DNA of 64,000 nucleotides from Nocardioides iriomotensis (GCF_004168035.1 NZ_SDPU01000028.1:237637-301636); one strand, 5' to 3'. Shown: positions 55,355 to 64,000, numbered from the stretch's first letter. Notes: generated by a model not told the origin, from the letters alone. A program made the numbers and translations.

Positions 55355-56239
55355 TCAGCCGCGGCGCAGGATGTCGACCAGCACCTGCGGGTAGTTGGTG
55401 ATGATCCCGTCGACGCCCCAGTTGATCGCCCGGCGCATGTCCTGACCGCCGTTCACGGTCCAGACGTGGGTCTCCAGGCCGTAGGAGTGGATCTGGTCGA
55501 CGGTCGCCTCGGTCATGTCGCCGAGGGCGGGGTTGGCCTGCTCGGCCCAGGTGGAGGCGTCGACGAGCTGGGCCTCGCTGGGCGGGCCGCCGGCGAACAG
55601 CAGTCCGACGGGCACGTCGACGGCGAGCTGGTCGTAGGTGCGCAACCAGGTGTGGTTAAAGGACTGCATCACGACCTTGTCGTTGCGCAGCGCCCAGGTG
55701 AACACCGGCAGCGAGCGCAGCTCCTTGTCGATGTCGACCTCGATGCCGGGATACAGCTGCGGCTCCTTCGCCTCCAGCAGCATCCCGGCGTTGCGGCCGA
55801 CCGCGTTGACCCACTCCTCGAGGGTCGGCACGCGCTCGCCGGCGAACTCCGGCGCGAACCACGAGCCCGCGTCGAGCTGCTTGATCTCGGCGAGGGTGAA
55901 GTCGCCGACGTTCCACGGCGCGCGGTCGGGGAAGACCTGCTCCACGTCGGTCGTGCGGGCCAGAGTGGTGTCGTGCACGATCACCAGCTCGCCGTCGGCG
56001 GTGCGCTGGATGTCGTTCTCGACGACGTCCGCGCGATGCGCGATCGCGAGCCTGACGGCGGCGAGCGTGTTCTCCGGCGCGGCACCGGACGAGCCGCGGT
56101 GGGCGACGACGTCGACGTCCGGCTGCGAGGCCGGGGCCGCGGAGGCCGCCGGCGCCGCAGCGAGCGTGAGGCCGGCGATGATCGAGGTGAGTCCGGCGGC
56201 GAGGGCACCGGAGAGCGCATGACGGCGCAGGCGTGACAT
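55355..56239 (-). CDS. Secreted glycerophosphodiester phosphodiesterase
   Basis: A 294-residue GDPD-family TIM barrel with a Sec signal (HALSGALAAGLTSIIAGLTL, cleaved near AASAA). VVAHRGSSGAAPENT holds the catalytic His-Arg and metal Glu; ENDIQRTADGELVIVHD supplies Glu-Asp and the second His. Cleaves glycerophosphodiesters to glycerol-3-phosphate and an alcohol for phosphate or glycerol scavenging. Its own promoter is probably in the 164-base divergent gap. Confidence 0.94.
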   Translation of the reverse strand: MSRLRRHALSGALAAGLTSIIAGLTLAAAPAASAAPASQPDVDVVAHRGSSGAAPENTLAAVRLAIAHRADVVENDIQRTADGELVIVHDTTLARTTDVEQVFPDRAPWNVGDFTLAEIKQLDAGSWFAPEFAGERVPTLEEWVNAVGRNAGMLLEAKEPQLYPGIEVDIDKELRSLPVFTWALRNDKVVMQSFNHTWLRTYDQLAVDVPVGLLFAGGPPSEAQLVDASTWAEQANPALGDMTEATVDQIHSYGLETHVWTVNGGQDMRRAINWGVDGIITNYPQVLVDILRRG

Positions 56240-56391
56240 GGATGGACCTTCCCGAGAGAGAGTGGTGGGCCGGCCGCCGTACGACGGACGGCCCGGTCGT
56301 GACGCTAGCCAAGCCCGCGCGCGTGGCCGAGAGGTGAACCGGGATTGATCGGTTCTGAAAGAGCTGGTCCGGACCAGCCGAACCCGGTCGT

Positions 56392-56397
56392 TAGTGT
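56392..56397 (+). promoter_or_regulatory. Leaderless -10 box of S10-like peptidase gene
   Basis: TAGTGT ends 6 bases before GTG 56404. Confidence 0.5.
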
Positions 56398-56403
56398 GGC
56401 CGC

Positions 56404-57915
56404 GTGACCGACGAGAAGCAGGACGACAAGCAGCCCGCGGCGCCGGACCAGGCCAAGGACGCGAAGCCGGCCGAGGAGAAGCCGAAGGAGCCCAAGGACG
56501 ACCTCGTGTCCACCCGGCACGAGATCAAGGTCGGGCGGAAGACGCTCTCCTACACGGCCACCGCCGGGCGGATGGTGCTGCACGACGAGGTCTACGAGGA
56601 CGGCACCTTCAAGGGCTACAAGCCGAAGGCCGAGGTCTCCGTCATCTCGTACGTCGCTGACGCCGCCGAGGGTGAGCGGCGGCCCGTCACGTTCGCGTTC
56701 AACGGCGGCCCCGGGTCGTCGTCGGTGTGGCTGCACCTCGGCCTGTTCGGGCCGCGCCGCGTCGTCATGGGCGACGTCGGCCAGCTGCTGCCGCCGCCGT
56801 ACGACCTCACCGACAACGCGGAGACGCTGCTGGCCCACTCCGACCTGGTCTTCATCGACCCGGTGTCGACCGGCTACTCGCGCACGCTGGAAGGCACCAA
56901 GCCCGAGCCGTTCCACGGCTACCAGGGCGACATCGAGTCGGTCGGCGAGGTCATCCGCATCTGGGCCAGCCGCAACAAGCGCTGGATGTCGCCGAAGTTC
57001 GTCGCCGGCGAGTCCTACGGCACCACGCGCGGGGCCGCGCTCGTCGAGCACCTGCAGACCCGCTACGGCATGTACGTCAACGGGCTGATCCTGATCTCGA
57101 GCATCCTCGACTTCTCCGGCGTCGACTTCGATAACCAGCGCAACGACAAGGCGCACGCGATGTACCTGCCGACGTACGCCGCCATCGCCCACTACCACGG
57201 CAAGGTGAAGGCCCGGTCGCTCAAGGCGCTGGTGCGCGACGCCGAGGAGTACGCCTCGGGCGAGTACCAGCGCGTGCTCTCCCGCGGCCACCGCCTGAGC
57301 CCGAAGGAGCGCACCACGGCCGTCCGCAAGGTCGCCGCCCTCACCGGCCTCTCCGAGGAGTACGTCGACCGCACCGACCTGCGCATCGAGCACTGGCGCT
57401 TCTTCGGCGAGCTGCTGCGCGACGAGCGCCGCACGGCGGGACGCCTCGACGGCCGGTTCAGCGGCCCGGCGGCGAGCGCGATCGCGGAGAACATGGACGC
57501 CGACCCGTCGCACGACGCGATCGCCGGCCCCTACTCCGCGGCGATCAACCACTACCTTCGCGACGAGCTCGAGTACGCCAACGACCTGCCCTACGAGCAG
57601 ATCTCCCGGCGCGTGCACCCCTGGTCGTTCAAGGACTTCGAGGGCCGCGCGATCGACGTGACACCGAAGCTGGAGCGCGCGATGCGGCAGAACCCGCACC
57701 TCAAGGTGCACGTCGCCTACGGCTACTACGACGGCGCCACCCCGCACTTCGCCGCCGAGGACGTCATCGCGCACCTGCAGATCCCCGACGAGCTGCGCGC
57801 CAACATCGAGCACCGCTACTACGAGGCCGGCCACATGATGTACGTCCACGAGCCGAGCCGGCTCCAGCAGAGCAAGGATCTCGCGGACTTCGTGACCCGG
57901 GCGTCGCGCGGCTGA
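56404..57915 (+). CDS. S10-like serine carboxypeptidase
   Basis: A 503-residue alpha/beta-hydrolase of the serine carboxypeptidase type. FNGGPGSSSVWLHLGLFGPRR forms the oxyanion hole; the nucleophile is Ser204 in VAGESYGTTRG. The Asp and His are probably in GYYDGATPHF and EAGHMMYVHE. Unlike eukaryotic relatives it has no signal peptide but a charged Lys/Glu/Pro N-terminus of ~35 residues, so it is predicted cytoplasmic. It overlaps the next gene by one base (TGATG). Confidence 0.9.
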   Translation: MTDEKQDDKQPAAPDQAKDAKPAEEKPKEPKDDLVSTRHEIKVGRKTLSYTATAGRMVLHDEVYEDGTFKGYKPKAEVSVISYVADAAEGERRPVTFAFNGGPGSSSVWLHLGLFGPRRVVMGDVGQLLPPPYDLTDNAETLLAHSDLVFIDPVSTGYSRTLEGTKPEPFHGYQGDIESVGEVIRIWASRNKRWMSPKFVAGESYGTTRGAALVEHLQTRYGMYVNGLILISSILDFSGVDFDNQRNDKAHAMYLPTYAAIAHYHGKVKARSLKALVRDAEEYASGEYQRVLSRGHRLSPKERTTAVRKVAALTGLSEEYVDRTDLRIEHWRFFGELLRDERRTAGRLDGRFSGPAASAIAENMDADPSHDAIAGPYSAAINHYLRDELEYANDLPYEQISRRVHPWSFKDFEGRAIDVTPKLERAMRQNPHLKVHVAYGYYDGATPHFAAEDVIAHLQIPDELRANIEHRYYEAGHMMYVHEPSRLQQSKDLADFVTRASRG

Positions 57916-58778
57916 TGCGTAGCCTCGCCGCCTTCCTCGTCCTCCTCATCGCGGGCCTGATGGTGCCGGTGTCCACCGCCGGCTGGTGGTTGCGCGACAC
58001 CGTCGTGCCCCGCAACGCGTACGTCGACACGGTCGCGCCACTGGCCCAGGACCCCGACGTCCAGGACGCGGTCCGCGCCAAGCTGGTGAACGAGACCACC
58101 GACTCGCTCGGCGTCATCCCGCCCGCCATCGCCGACCGCGTCGAGCCGCTCGTCCGCCGCGCCGCCGCGTCGGTCGTCGAGGGCCCTGCGTTCGAGAAGG
58201 CCTGGAAGGAGTCCAACCGGGCCGCCCACAAGCAGCTCGTCGGCGCCCTGTCCGGGGAGACCGACAGCGTCGGCGTCCGCGCCGGGTCCACCGTCGAGCT
58301 CCGGCTCGGGCCGCTCGGCGCCGCCGTGCGCCAGGAGGTCGACAAGGCCGGACTGCCGTTCGGCGGGGCGATCCCGGAGACCGACACGACGTACCCGATC
58401 GGCAGCACCGACGACCTCGGCCGCAGCCAGACGGCGTTCCGGCTGTTCAAGGAGTACGGCCGCGGCCTGCCGATTGTCACCGCCGTCCTGCTCGTGCTCG
58501 GCCTGGCCCTCGCCCGGCGCCGCGGCTCCGCCCTCGCCGGTACGGCGGTCGTGGCACTGATCGGCCTCGGCGGCCTCTGGCTCGCGCTCGGCTCGGCCCG
58601 CGAGCGGTACCTCGACGCGCTGCCGGCCGCCGTGCCCGACACGGCCGGCGGTGCGTACTTCGACGTGCTGACCGCGAGCCTCTACTCCCTGATGACGGTG
58701 GTGGCGGCGGGCTCGGCGGTCGCTCTGGTCGTCGGCCTGCTGGGTGGTGCGCTGGGCGGCCTGACCCGGCGACGCTGA
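57915..58778 (+). CDS. Membrane protein of unknown function
   Basis: A 287-residue protein. An N-terminal helix (SLAAFLVLLIAGLMVPVSTA) is followed by a ~180-residue extracytoplasmic domain (VVPRNAYVDTVAPLAQDPDV, VRAKLVNETTDS) and three C-terminal helices. I recognise the domain as a common actinobacterial type without a named function. It is translationally coupled to the S10-like gene, so the two may act on the same substrate on either side of the membrane. Confidence 0.75.
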   Translation: MRSLAAFLVLLIAGLMVPVSTAGWWLRDTVVPRNAYVDTVAPLAQDPDVQDAVRAKLVNETTDSLGVIPPAIADRVEPLVRRAAASVVEGPAFEKAWKESNRAAHKQLVGALSGETDSVGVRAGSTVELRLGPLGAAVRQEVDKAGLPFGGAIPETDTTYPIGSTDDLGRSQTAFRLFKEYGRGLPIVTAVLLVLGLALARRRGSALAGTAVVALIGLGGLWLALGSARERYLDALPAAVPDTAGGAYFDVLTASLYSLMTVVAAGSAVALVVGLLGGALGGLTRRR

Positions 58779-58780
58779 CC

Positions 58781-58786
58781 TAGGGT
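58781..58786 (+). promoter_or_regulatory. Leaderless -10 box of GNAT gene
   Basis: TAGGGT ends 6 bases before GTG 58793; it begins 2 bases after the previous stop, so the GNAT-PaaI-PaaK run is its own transcript. Confidence 0.55.
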
Positions 58787-58792
58787 GAGCAC

Positions 58793-59275
58793 GTGGCGAC
58801 CCTGCGACCGATCACCCCGTCCGACGTCGACGACGTGCTCGCGCTCAACGAGCGCAACGTCGTCAAGCTCGCCCCGCTCGACGCCGCCCGCCTGACCGAG
58901 ATCCAGGACTGGGCCGACCGGGTCGACGTGCTCGACGTCGACGGCGCCTTCGCCGGCTTCGTGGTCACGTTCGGCCCCGGCACGCCGTACGACTCGGACA
59001 ACTACCGCTGGTTCACCGACCGCTTCGACGACTTCTACTACCTCGACCGCATCGTGCTGCACGAGGACTTCCGGCGACGTGGCCTCGGCGGGTTCGTCTA
59101 CGACGACGTCGAGGAGACCGCCCGCAAGCACGGCCGGCTCGCCCTCGAGGTCAACCTCGTGCCGCGCAACGACGCGTCGCTCGCGTTCCATGAGGGCCGC
59201 GGGTACGTCGAGGTCGGCCGGATCGGCGACGACGACCACCTCGTGACGCTGTTGACCAAGGAGCTCGAGGCGTGA
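58793..59275 (+). CDS. GNAT-family N-acetyltransferase
   Basis: A 160-residue acetyltransferase. The acetyl-CoA loop is RIVLHEDFRRRGLGGFVYDDV (Arg-x-x-Gly-x-Gly), followed by NLVPRNDASLAFHEGRGYVEVG, the usual beta5-alpha4 pair. Target unknown. GTG 58793 is leaderless. The stop overlaps the thioesterase start in GTGA. Confidence 0.9.
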   Translation: MATLRPITPSDVDDVLALNERNVVKLAPLDAARLTEIQDWADRVDVLDVDGAFAGFVVTFGPGTPYDSDNYRWFTDRFDDFYYLDRIVLHEDFRRRGLGGFVYDDVEETARKHGRLALEVNLVPRNDASLAFHEGRGYVEVGRIGDDDHLVTLLTKELEA

Positions 59276-59700
59276 CACCGGCCGAGCGGGCCCGCCGCAG
59301 CGCCGACGCGATGTGGGCGTCGGACCGGGCGAGCCAGGCGCTCGGCATGGCGATCACCGACGTCGGGCCCGGCACCGCGACCGTCGAGATGACCGTGCGC
59401 GACGACATGGTCAACGGGCAGGCGATCGGCCACGGCGGCCTCACGTTCACCCTGGCCGACTCGGCGTTCGCGTTCGCGTGCAACTCCTACAACCGGCGGG
59501 TGGTCGCGGCCGGCGCCGACATCCGCTTCCTGGCACCGACCCGCGAGGGCGACCGGCTCGTCGCGGACGCCGTCGAGCGCAGCCGCGAGGGACGCGACGG
59601 CGTCTACGACGTGACGGTGCGCTGCGGCGACACCGTCGTCGCCGAGTTCGTGGGACGCAGCAAGGAGATCCGAGGGACGCACTTCGAGGAGGCACCGTGA
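59272..59700 (+). CDS. PaaI-type hot-dog thioesterase
   Basis: A 142-residue hot-dog fold enzyme. NGQAIGHGGLTFTLADSAFAFACN carries the catalytic Asp and conserved Asn/His-Gly-Gly region; AGADIRFLAPTREGDRL fits the second half. PaaI hydrolyses phenylacetyl-CoA intermediates, releasing CoA when the pathway stalls. Overlaps GNAT and paaK genes by four bases each (GTGA), giving tight coupling to the CoA ligase. No other paa genes are in the window. Confidence 0.9.
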   Translation: MTPAERARRSADAMWASDRASQALGMAITDVGPGTATVEMTVRDDMVNGQAIGHGGLTFTLADSAFAFACNSYNRRVVAAGADIRFLAPTREGDRLVADAVERSREGRDGVYDVTVRCGDTVVAEFVGRSKEIRGTHFEEAP

Positions 59701-60977
59701 CGTTCGAGATGCCCGACCCGTCACCCGACCAGCTCCGCGCCTCCCAGCTCGCCCACCTGCGGGACACGCTCGCGCGCGTCTACGAGCACGTGCCGCACTA
59801 CCGGCGCGCGTTCGACGACGCCGGCGTGCACCCCGACGACGTGACCTCGCTGGCCGACCTCGCCCGCTTCCCGTTCACCACCAAGGAGGACCTCCGGCAG
59901 AACTACCCGTTCGGGATGTTCGCCGTGCCCCGCACCGACGTCGTGCGCGTGCACGCCTCCAGCGGTACGACGGGGAAGCCGACGGTCGTGGGCTACACGG
60001 CCGACGACATCTCGATGTGGGCCGACGTCGTCGCCCGGTCGCTGCACTCGGCCGGAGCGCGGCCGGGCGACGTCGTGCACGTGGCCTACGGCTACGGCCT
60101 GTTCACCGGCGGACTCGGCGCGCACTACGGAGCCGAGCGCCTGGGCTGCACGGTCGTCCCGATCAGCGGCGGGATGACCGAGCGGCAGGTGCAGCTGATC
60201 CTCGACTTCGAGCCGCGGGTCATCCTCGTGACCCCGTCGTACTTCCTCGCGATCCTCGACGAGATGGACCGCCAGGGTGTGGACCCGCACACGACGTCGC
60301 TCGAGATCGGGGTGTTCGGCGCGGAGCCGTGGACCGACGAGATGCGCCGCGACCTCGAGCGGCGCGCCGGGATCACCGCGGTCGACATCTACGGGCTGAG
60401 CGAGGTGATCGGTCCCGGCGTCTCGCAGGAGTCCGGCACGACCCAGGACGGGCTGCACGTCTGGGAGGACCACTTCTACCCCGAGATCATCGACCCGGTG
60501 ACGCACGAGGTGCTGCCCGACGGCGAGGAGGGCGAGCTCGTGTTCACCAGCCTCACCAAGCAGGCGATGCCCGTCGTCCGGTACCGCACGCGCGACCTCA
60601 CCCGACTGCTACCCGGCACGGCGCACCCGGCCTTCCGCCGGATGCAGAAGGTCACCGGGCGCACCGACGACATGATGATCGTGCGCGGGGTGAACGTCTT
60701 CCCCACGCAGATCGAGGAGCTGATCCTGTCGATCGAGGGGCTGACACCGCACTACCTGTGCGTGCTCACCCGGCCCGGGTCGCTCGACGAGCTCACCGTG
60801 CAGGTCGAGGCGCACCCGTCCGTGCCGGAGGGTGAGCGCGCCGGGTTGGGCAGCCGGCTCGGCGCCCGGATCAAGGACCGCATCGGCACGACCGCGACGA
60901 TCGAGGTGCTCGCCCCTGACGCGCTGCAGCGCTCGCTGGGCAAGGCGGTCCGGATCAGCGACCGGCGGGGGAAGTAG
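59697..60977 (+). CDS. paaK: Phenylacetate-CoA ligase
   Basis: A 426-residue PaaK of usual length. VHASSGTTGKPTVVGYT is the ATP loop; IYGLSEVIGPGVSQES and RTDDMMIVRGVNVFPTQIE are family signatures; GKAVRISDRR ends with the C-terminal Lys region. It activates phenylacetate to its CoA thioester. GTG 59697 overlaps the PaaI stop and follows GAGGAGG. A full paa operon is absent here, so the aryl acid may differ. Confidence 0.93.
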   Translation: MTFEMPDPSPDQLRASQLAHLRDTLARVYEHVPHYRRAFDDAGVHPDDVTSLADLARFPFTTKEDLRQNYPFGMFAVPRTDVVRVHASSGTTGKPTVVGYTADDISMWADVVARSLHSAGARPGDVVHVAYGYGLFTGGLGAHYGAERLGCTVVPISGGMTERQVQLILDFEPRVILVTPSYFLAILDEMDRQGVDPHTTSLEIGVFGAEPWTDEMRRDLERRAGITAVDIYGLSEVIGPGVSQESGTTQDGLHVWEDHFYPEIIDPVTHEVLPDGEEGELVFTSLTKQAMPVVRYRTRDLTRLLPGTAHPAFRRMQKVTGRTDDMMIVRGVNVFPTQIEELILSIEGLTPHYLCVLTRPGSLDELTVQVEAHPSVPEGERAGLGSRLGARIKDRIGTTATIEVLAPDALQRSLGKAVRISDRRGK

Positions 60978-61085
60978 AGGCTCCTCGCCGAGGGTCGTCC
61001 TGGCACCCCTCGGTGGCACCACACGTCCGCGGCCAACGCGTGGCTGCGCGGCTTCGCGGTTTCGGCGCCCGTTCCGCGCCAGCTG

Positions 61086-61712
61086 TTACAGCGACGCCGA
61101 CCCCCGCGCCACCCAAACCCGCCCGTCGGCGGCGCCGTCCACCGGCGGGGTGCCGCTGACCACCAGGTGCGCGCGGGTCCAGGGCCGCTCGGCGGCGAGG
61201 AAGGGGTCCTCGGAGCGCATCCAGCCGTCCCAGAACTCCTCGGCCTCGTCGGGCGTGCGGCCGTACTCGATGTCCCGCGCGATCCCGCGGCGGCGGGCCT
61301 CGTCGCGGTCGGACTGCACCCAGACGACCAGGTCGGCGTGCGCGGCGACGGCGGCACGGCCGGCGCCGACGCCCTCGACGACGAGCACGTCGCAGACCGG
61401 GACCTCGATCGCCCCCGGCCGGTCGAGCCTGTCCCAGGCGGGCGGCCGGTACGACACCGGCTCACCGCGACGCCAGGGCGCCACGACGTGGTCGAGCAGG
61501 ATGTCGGCCCAGTCGGTCGGGTGGTGCTGCCAGGCCACGTCGTCGGTGTGCACGACCGGGTGGCCGAGCCGGTCTGCGACGGTCGTCTTGCCGCCCCCGG
61601 ACCGTCCGTCGACCACGACGAGGGCGCGGCCGGACGGCAGCAGGGCGGCGAGCTCGGCGGCGGTCACCGGCTCGAACGGCCCGGCCTCTGGTTCCTCGTC
61701 GTGCAGGCGCAT
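61086..61712 (-). CDS. P-loop nucleoside/uridine kinase-like protein
   Basis: A 208-residue protein with Walker A VVVDGRSGGGKTTVADRL and a short kinase-type fold: HTDDVAWQHHPTDW, VLVVEGVGAGR (Walker-B-like) and SDRDEARRRGIARD. It resembles uridine kinase-like proteins of actinobacteria, with unknown substrate. ATG 61712 is leaderless (TACCCT 7 bases upstream); the open frame above has no homology. It converges on paaK with 108 bases between. Confidence 0.8.
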   Translation of the reverse strand: MRLHDEEPEAGPFEPVTAAELAALLPSGRALVVVDGRSGGGKTTVADRLGHPVVHTDDVAWQHHPTDWADILLDHVVAPWRRGEPVSYRPPAWDRLDRPGAIEVPVCDVLVVEGVGAGRAAVAAHADLVVWVQSDRDEARRRGIARDIEYGRTPDEAEEFWDGWMRSEDPFLAAERPWTRAHLVVSGTPPVDGAADGRVWVARGSASL

Positions 61713-61719
61713 GGCGGCC

Positions 61720-61725
61720 AGGGTA
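61720..61725 (-). promoter_or_regulatory. Leaderless -10 box of P-loop kinase gene
   Basis: TACCCT on the minus strand, 7 bases before ATG 61712. Confidence 0.5.
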
Positions 61726-61777
61726 AGCCGCACCGAACGCCTACACTTTCCCGGCACCCATCGGGAAAGGTCGTTCC

Positions 61778-63160
61778 GTGCTCCGTCGTACCGCCCTCGC
61801 CTCCGCGCTGCTCGCCCTCGTGACCGCACCGCTCGTCGCCGTGACCGGCGCGGCGCAGGCCGAGGAGGACACCTACTACCCGGCCAAGGGCGACCCGAAC
61901 GTCGACGTCGGCCGCTACAACCTGGACCTCGACTGGGACCCCGACGCGCGGCTGCTCACCGGCACGGCCGACGTCCGGCTCTCCGTCTTCGCCGCCGCAC
62001 CGGCCGTGAAGCTCGACCTGCACAAGCGGATGGAGGTGTCGTCGGTCGCGGTCAACGGCGTCCCGGCACCGTTCACCCACGACGGCAAGGACCTCACCGT
62101 CACCACGGCGGTCGCCCCGGGCGCCACGTACCTCGTCACCGTGAAGTACGCCGGCAAGCCCCGCACGGTGAAGGCGCCCACGTCGCGCGGCGACGACGAC
62201 GGCCTCGGGTGGCACACCAACACCAAGGGCCAGGTGTGGACGATGCAGAAGCCGTTCGGCGCCTACACGTGGTTCCCGGTCAACGACCACCTGTCCGACA
62301 AGGCGTTCTTCGACGTGCGGCTGACCGTGCCGGAGAAGTGGACCGGCGTGTCCACCGGTCGGCTGGTCGACAAGACCACGAGCGGCAAGCGCACCCGCAC
62401 GCACTTCACCAACGCCAGCCCGATGCCGCCGCACCTGCTGACGGTGGCGATCGGGCCGTACAAGAAGTACACCCAGGCCGGCCCGCATGACCTGCCGCTG
62501 ACCTACTGGCTGCCCAAGAATCGCGCCGACCTGCTGAAGCCGCTCGAGAAGACGCCCGAGACGATCTCCTTCCTGGAGTCGCGGCTCGGCACCTATCCCT
62601 TCGACAGCGCCGGCGTCGTCGTCACGCCGGGGCTCGGCTCGGTCGAGACGCAGACGCTGATGACGCTGTCCGCGGACAACTACAAGCAGGGCGGCGAGGA
62701 CGTGCGGCAGCAGGTCGCGCACAACCTCGCGCACGCCTGGTACGGCGCCAGCGTGACGCCCAACGACTGGCGCGACAACTGGATGAACGAGAGCGTCGCG
62801 ACCTTCCTGGAGGCGAAGTTCTCGACCGCGCACCACTGGCGCACCTGGAAGTACTGGAAGCGCGAGTTCGCCCGCAACGACGACTACTACCGCGAGATCT
62901 ACGGCCCGCCGGGCGCCTACCTCCCCAAGCAGTTCGGGCAGCGCAACGTCACCTACGGCGGCGCGCTGCTGATGGAGAAGCTGCGCGCGAAGGTCGGCAC
63001 CGACCTGTTCTACGCCGCGCTCGCCGAGTGGCCGGCCCAGAACGCCGGTCGTAACCGCGGACGGCAGACGTACGTCGACTGGCTCAGCCAGCGAACCGGC
63101 CAGGACCTGCGGGCCTGGTTCACCGCCTGGCTCGACAGCCCCACCACGCCGGCGTCCTAG
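61778..63160 (+). CDS. Secreted M1-like metallopeptidase with altered HEXXH motif
   Basis: A 460-residue exported protein. The signal peptide (LASALLALVTAPLVAVTGA) cleaves near AQA. It has the M1 layout: N-terminal beta domain, then thermolysin-like fold. The zinc motif reads HNLAHAWYG (His315, Asn316, His319) where active enzymes have HExxH, with Glu338 (NESVATFLE) as the third ligand. The general-base Glu is missing, and the GAMEN site is GSVETQ. Zinc could bind but normal catalysis is unlikely. Length is half that of aminopeptidase N. GTG 61778 follows GGGAAAGG. Confidence 0.85.
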   Translation: MLRRTALASALLALVTAPLVAVTGAAQAEEDTYYPAKGDPNVDVGRYNLDLDWDPDARLLTGTADVRLSVFAAAPAVKLDLHKRMEVSSVAVNGVPAPFTHDGKDLTVTTAVAPGATYLVTVKYAGKPRTVKAPTSRGDDDGLGWHTNTKGQVWTMQKPFGAYTWFPVNDHLSDKAFFDVRLTVPEKWTGVSTGRLVDKTTSGKRTRTHFTNASPMPPHLLTVAIGPYKKYTQAGPHDLPLTYWLPKNRADLLKPLEKTPETISFLESRLGTYPFDSAGVVVTPGLGSVETQTLMTLSADNYKQGGEDVRQQVAHNLAHAWYGASVTPNDWRDNWMNESVATFLEAKFSTAHHWRTWKYWKREFARNDDYYREIYGPPGAYLPKQFGQRNVTYGGALLMEKLRAKVGTDLFYAALAEWPAQNAGRNRGRQTYVDWLSQRTGQDLRAWFTAWLDSPTTPAS

Positions 63161-63265
63161 CCGACGACCACAGGGCGCCCCTGGCCCGCGGTCCCGCCGG
63201 CCGAGGGGCCGGTGGCGAGCGCCGGGCCCTGCCGGACGACTGAACGGCGCCTACGCGGCCCGTCC

Positions 63266-63271
63266 TAGAGT
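63266..63271 (+). promoter_or_regulatory. Leaderless -10 box of CaiB/BaiF gene
   Basis: TAGAGT ends 6 bases before ATG 63278. Confidence 0.5.
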
Positions 63272-63277
63272 GGCGGG

Positions 63278-64000
63278 ATGCTGAACGACATCGTCGTCGT
63301 CGACCTCACCCGCGCCCTCGCCGGACCGCACGCCGCGATGATGCTCGCCGACCTCGGCGCGCGCGTCATCAAGGTGGAGTCCCCCGGCGGCGGGGACGAG
63401 TCCCGCTCGTGGGGACCGCCGTTCGTCGGGCCGGACGACGAACCGGTGTCGACGTACTTCATGTCCTGCAACCGCAACAAGGAGTCCGTCACCGCCGACC
63501 TCAAGTCCGAGGAGGGCAAGGACTTCCTGACCCGGCTGGTCGCCCGCGCCGACGTGCTGATGGAGAACTTCCGACCCGGCGTGCTCGACCGGCTCGGCTT
63601 CCCCGTCGAACGGCTGCACGAGATCAACCCGGGACTGGTGATCCTGTCCATCACCGGCTTCGGGCACGACGGGCCGGAGGGCGGCCGGGCCGGGTACGAC
63701 CAGATCGCCCAGGGCGAGGCGGGTCTGATGTCGATCACCGGCCCCGGTCCGGACGACCCGACCCGCGTCGGCGTCCCGATCGCCGACCTGCTCTCCGGCA
63801 TGTACGGCGCGTACGGCGTCGTCGCCGCGCTGCACGAGCGCACCCGCACCGGCCGCGGCCGCGTGGTGCGCTCCAGCCTCCTCGCGTCGATCGTCGGGGT
63901 GCACGCGTTCCAGGGCACCCGCTGGACGGTGGCGCACGAGGTGCCGCACGCCATCGGCAACCACCACCCGTCGATCGCGCCGTACGGCCTCTTCCAGACC
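63278..64000 (+). CDS. CaiB/BaiF-family CoA-transferase, 5' part
   Basis: 241 codons are open to the end of the window; the gene continues beyond. VVDLTRALAGPHAAMMLADL, GARVIKVESPGGGDESR, NFRPGVLDRLGF and ITGFGHDGPEGGRAGYDQIAQGEAG are clear class III CoA-transferase motifs, with the catalytic Asp in the GYD-type region. These enzymes move CoA between carboxylic acids such as carnitine, formate, succinate or bile acids. ATG 63278 is leaderless. Substrate cannot be told from the visible part. Confidence 0.92.
   Translation, partial: MLNDIVVVDLTRALAGPHAAMMLADLGARVIKVESPGGGDESRSWGPPFVGPDDEPVSTYFMSCNRNKESVTADLKSEEGKDFLTRLVARADVLMENFRPGVLDRLGFPVERLHEINPGLVILSITGFGHDGPEGGRAGYDQIAQGEAGLMSITGPGPDDPTRVGVPIADLLSGMYGAYGVVAALHERTRTGRGRVVRSSLLASIVGVHAFQGTRWTVAHEVPHAIGNHHPSIAPYGLFQT

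Overview
The window looks like chromosomal DNA of a high-GC actinobacterium, most likely Nocardioidaceae (Nocardioides-like). The evidence is very strong G/C bias at third codon positions, frequent GTG starts, many four-base ATGA/GTGA gene overlaps, many leaderless promoters (TANNNT placed 6-8 bases before the start codon), and the family repertoire (GPP34, FadE5-like dehydrogenase, NHLRC2-like thioredoxin, CGNR protein, bifunctional-type dCTP deaminase). This taxonomic call is inference. I recognise about 60 protein genes, one tRNA-Gly(CCC), several strong hairpin terminators and a set of candidate operators. I saw no CRISPR array, rRNA, insertion sequence or prophage.

Region 1 (1-1296) is the 3' end of an iron-sulfur (CCG-domain) redox protein with an acidic tail. 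Region 2 (1387-20527) is a carbohydrate-use island. It holds a PhyH dioxygenase facing an AraC regulator, two tandem GH39-like glycosidases, a dipeptide/oligosaccharide-type ABC transporter (fused ATPase, two permeases, binding lipoprotein), a LacI repressor, a GH35-like beta-galactosidase overlapped by a ROK-type kinase, a bicupin protein, a GntR/UTRA regulator, a second PhyH dioxygenase and a Gfo/Idh/MocA dehydrogenase. Matching palindromes before the first GH39 gene and between lacI and GH35 suggest a single LacI regulon. A GATTGGTCT element before the bicupin and PhyH genes suggests a GntR sub-regulon.

Region 3 (20528-38258) is mixed housekeeping and accessory content: a ribbon-helix-helix protein preceded by repeated GATGTCA boxes, a DUF4097 protein and a 53-residue peptide; an SGNH hydrolase; dcd; tRNA-Gly; a secreted protein; a GGDEF diguanylate cyclase; a DUF2461 protein; Lon with a HAIR-like site; a secreted GH25-like protein; an Rrf2 regulator; a TauE/SafE exporter; a sulfotransferase-like protein; a 66-residue acidic protein; folE with a DoxX-like gene; an ArsR-like regulator whose 3' end overlaps a SpoIIE phosphatase; and a class C serine hydrolase.

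Region 4 (38322-43296) holds an MFS exporter, an AarF/UbiB kinase-like protein and a sulfide:quinone reductase-like flavoprotein, separated by the longest gene-free gap (about 530 bases). Region 5 (43297-64000) holds a FadE-type acyl-CoA dehydrogenase with tandem operators, two tiny membrane proteins, a secreted BNR-repeat protein, an SDR with an NHL/thioredoxin protein, a CGNR regulator with a YdeI-like protein, phosphoglucomutase, GPP34, an acyl-CoA synthetase, a pentapeptide-repeat protein, a glycerophosphodiesterase, an S10-like peptidase with a membrane partner, a GNAT-PaaI-PaaK run, a P-loop kinase, an M1-like peptidase lacking its catalytic Glu, and the start of a CaiB/BaiF CoA-transferase.
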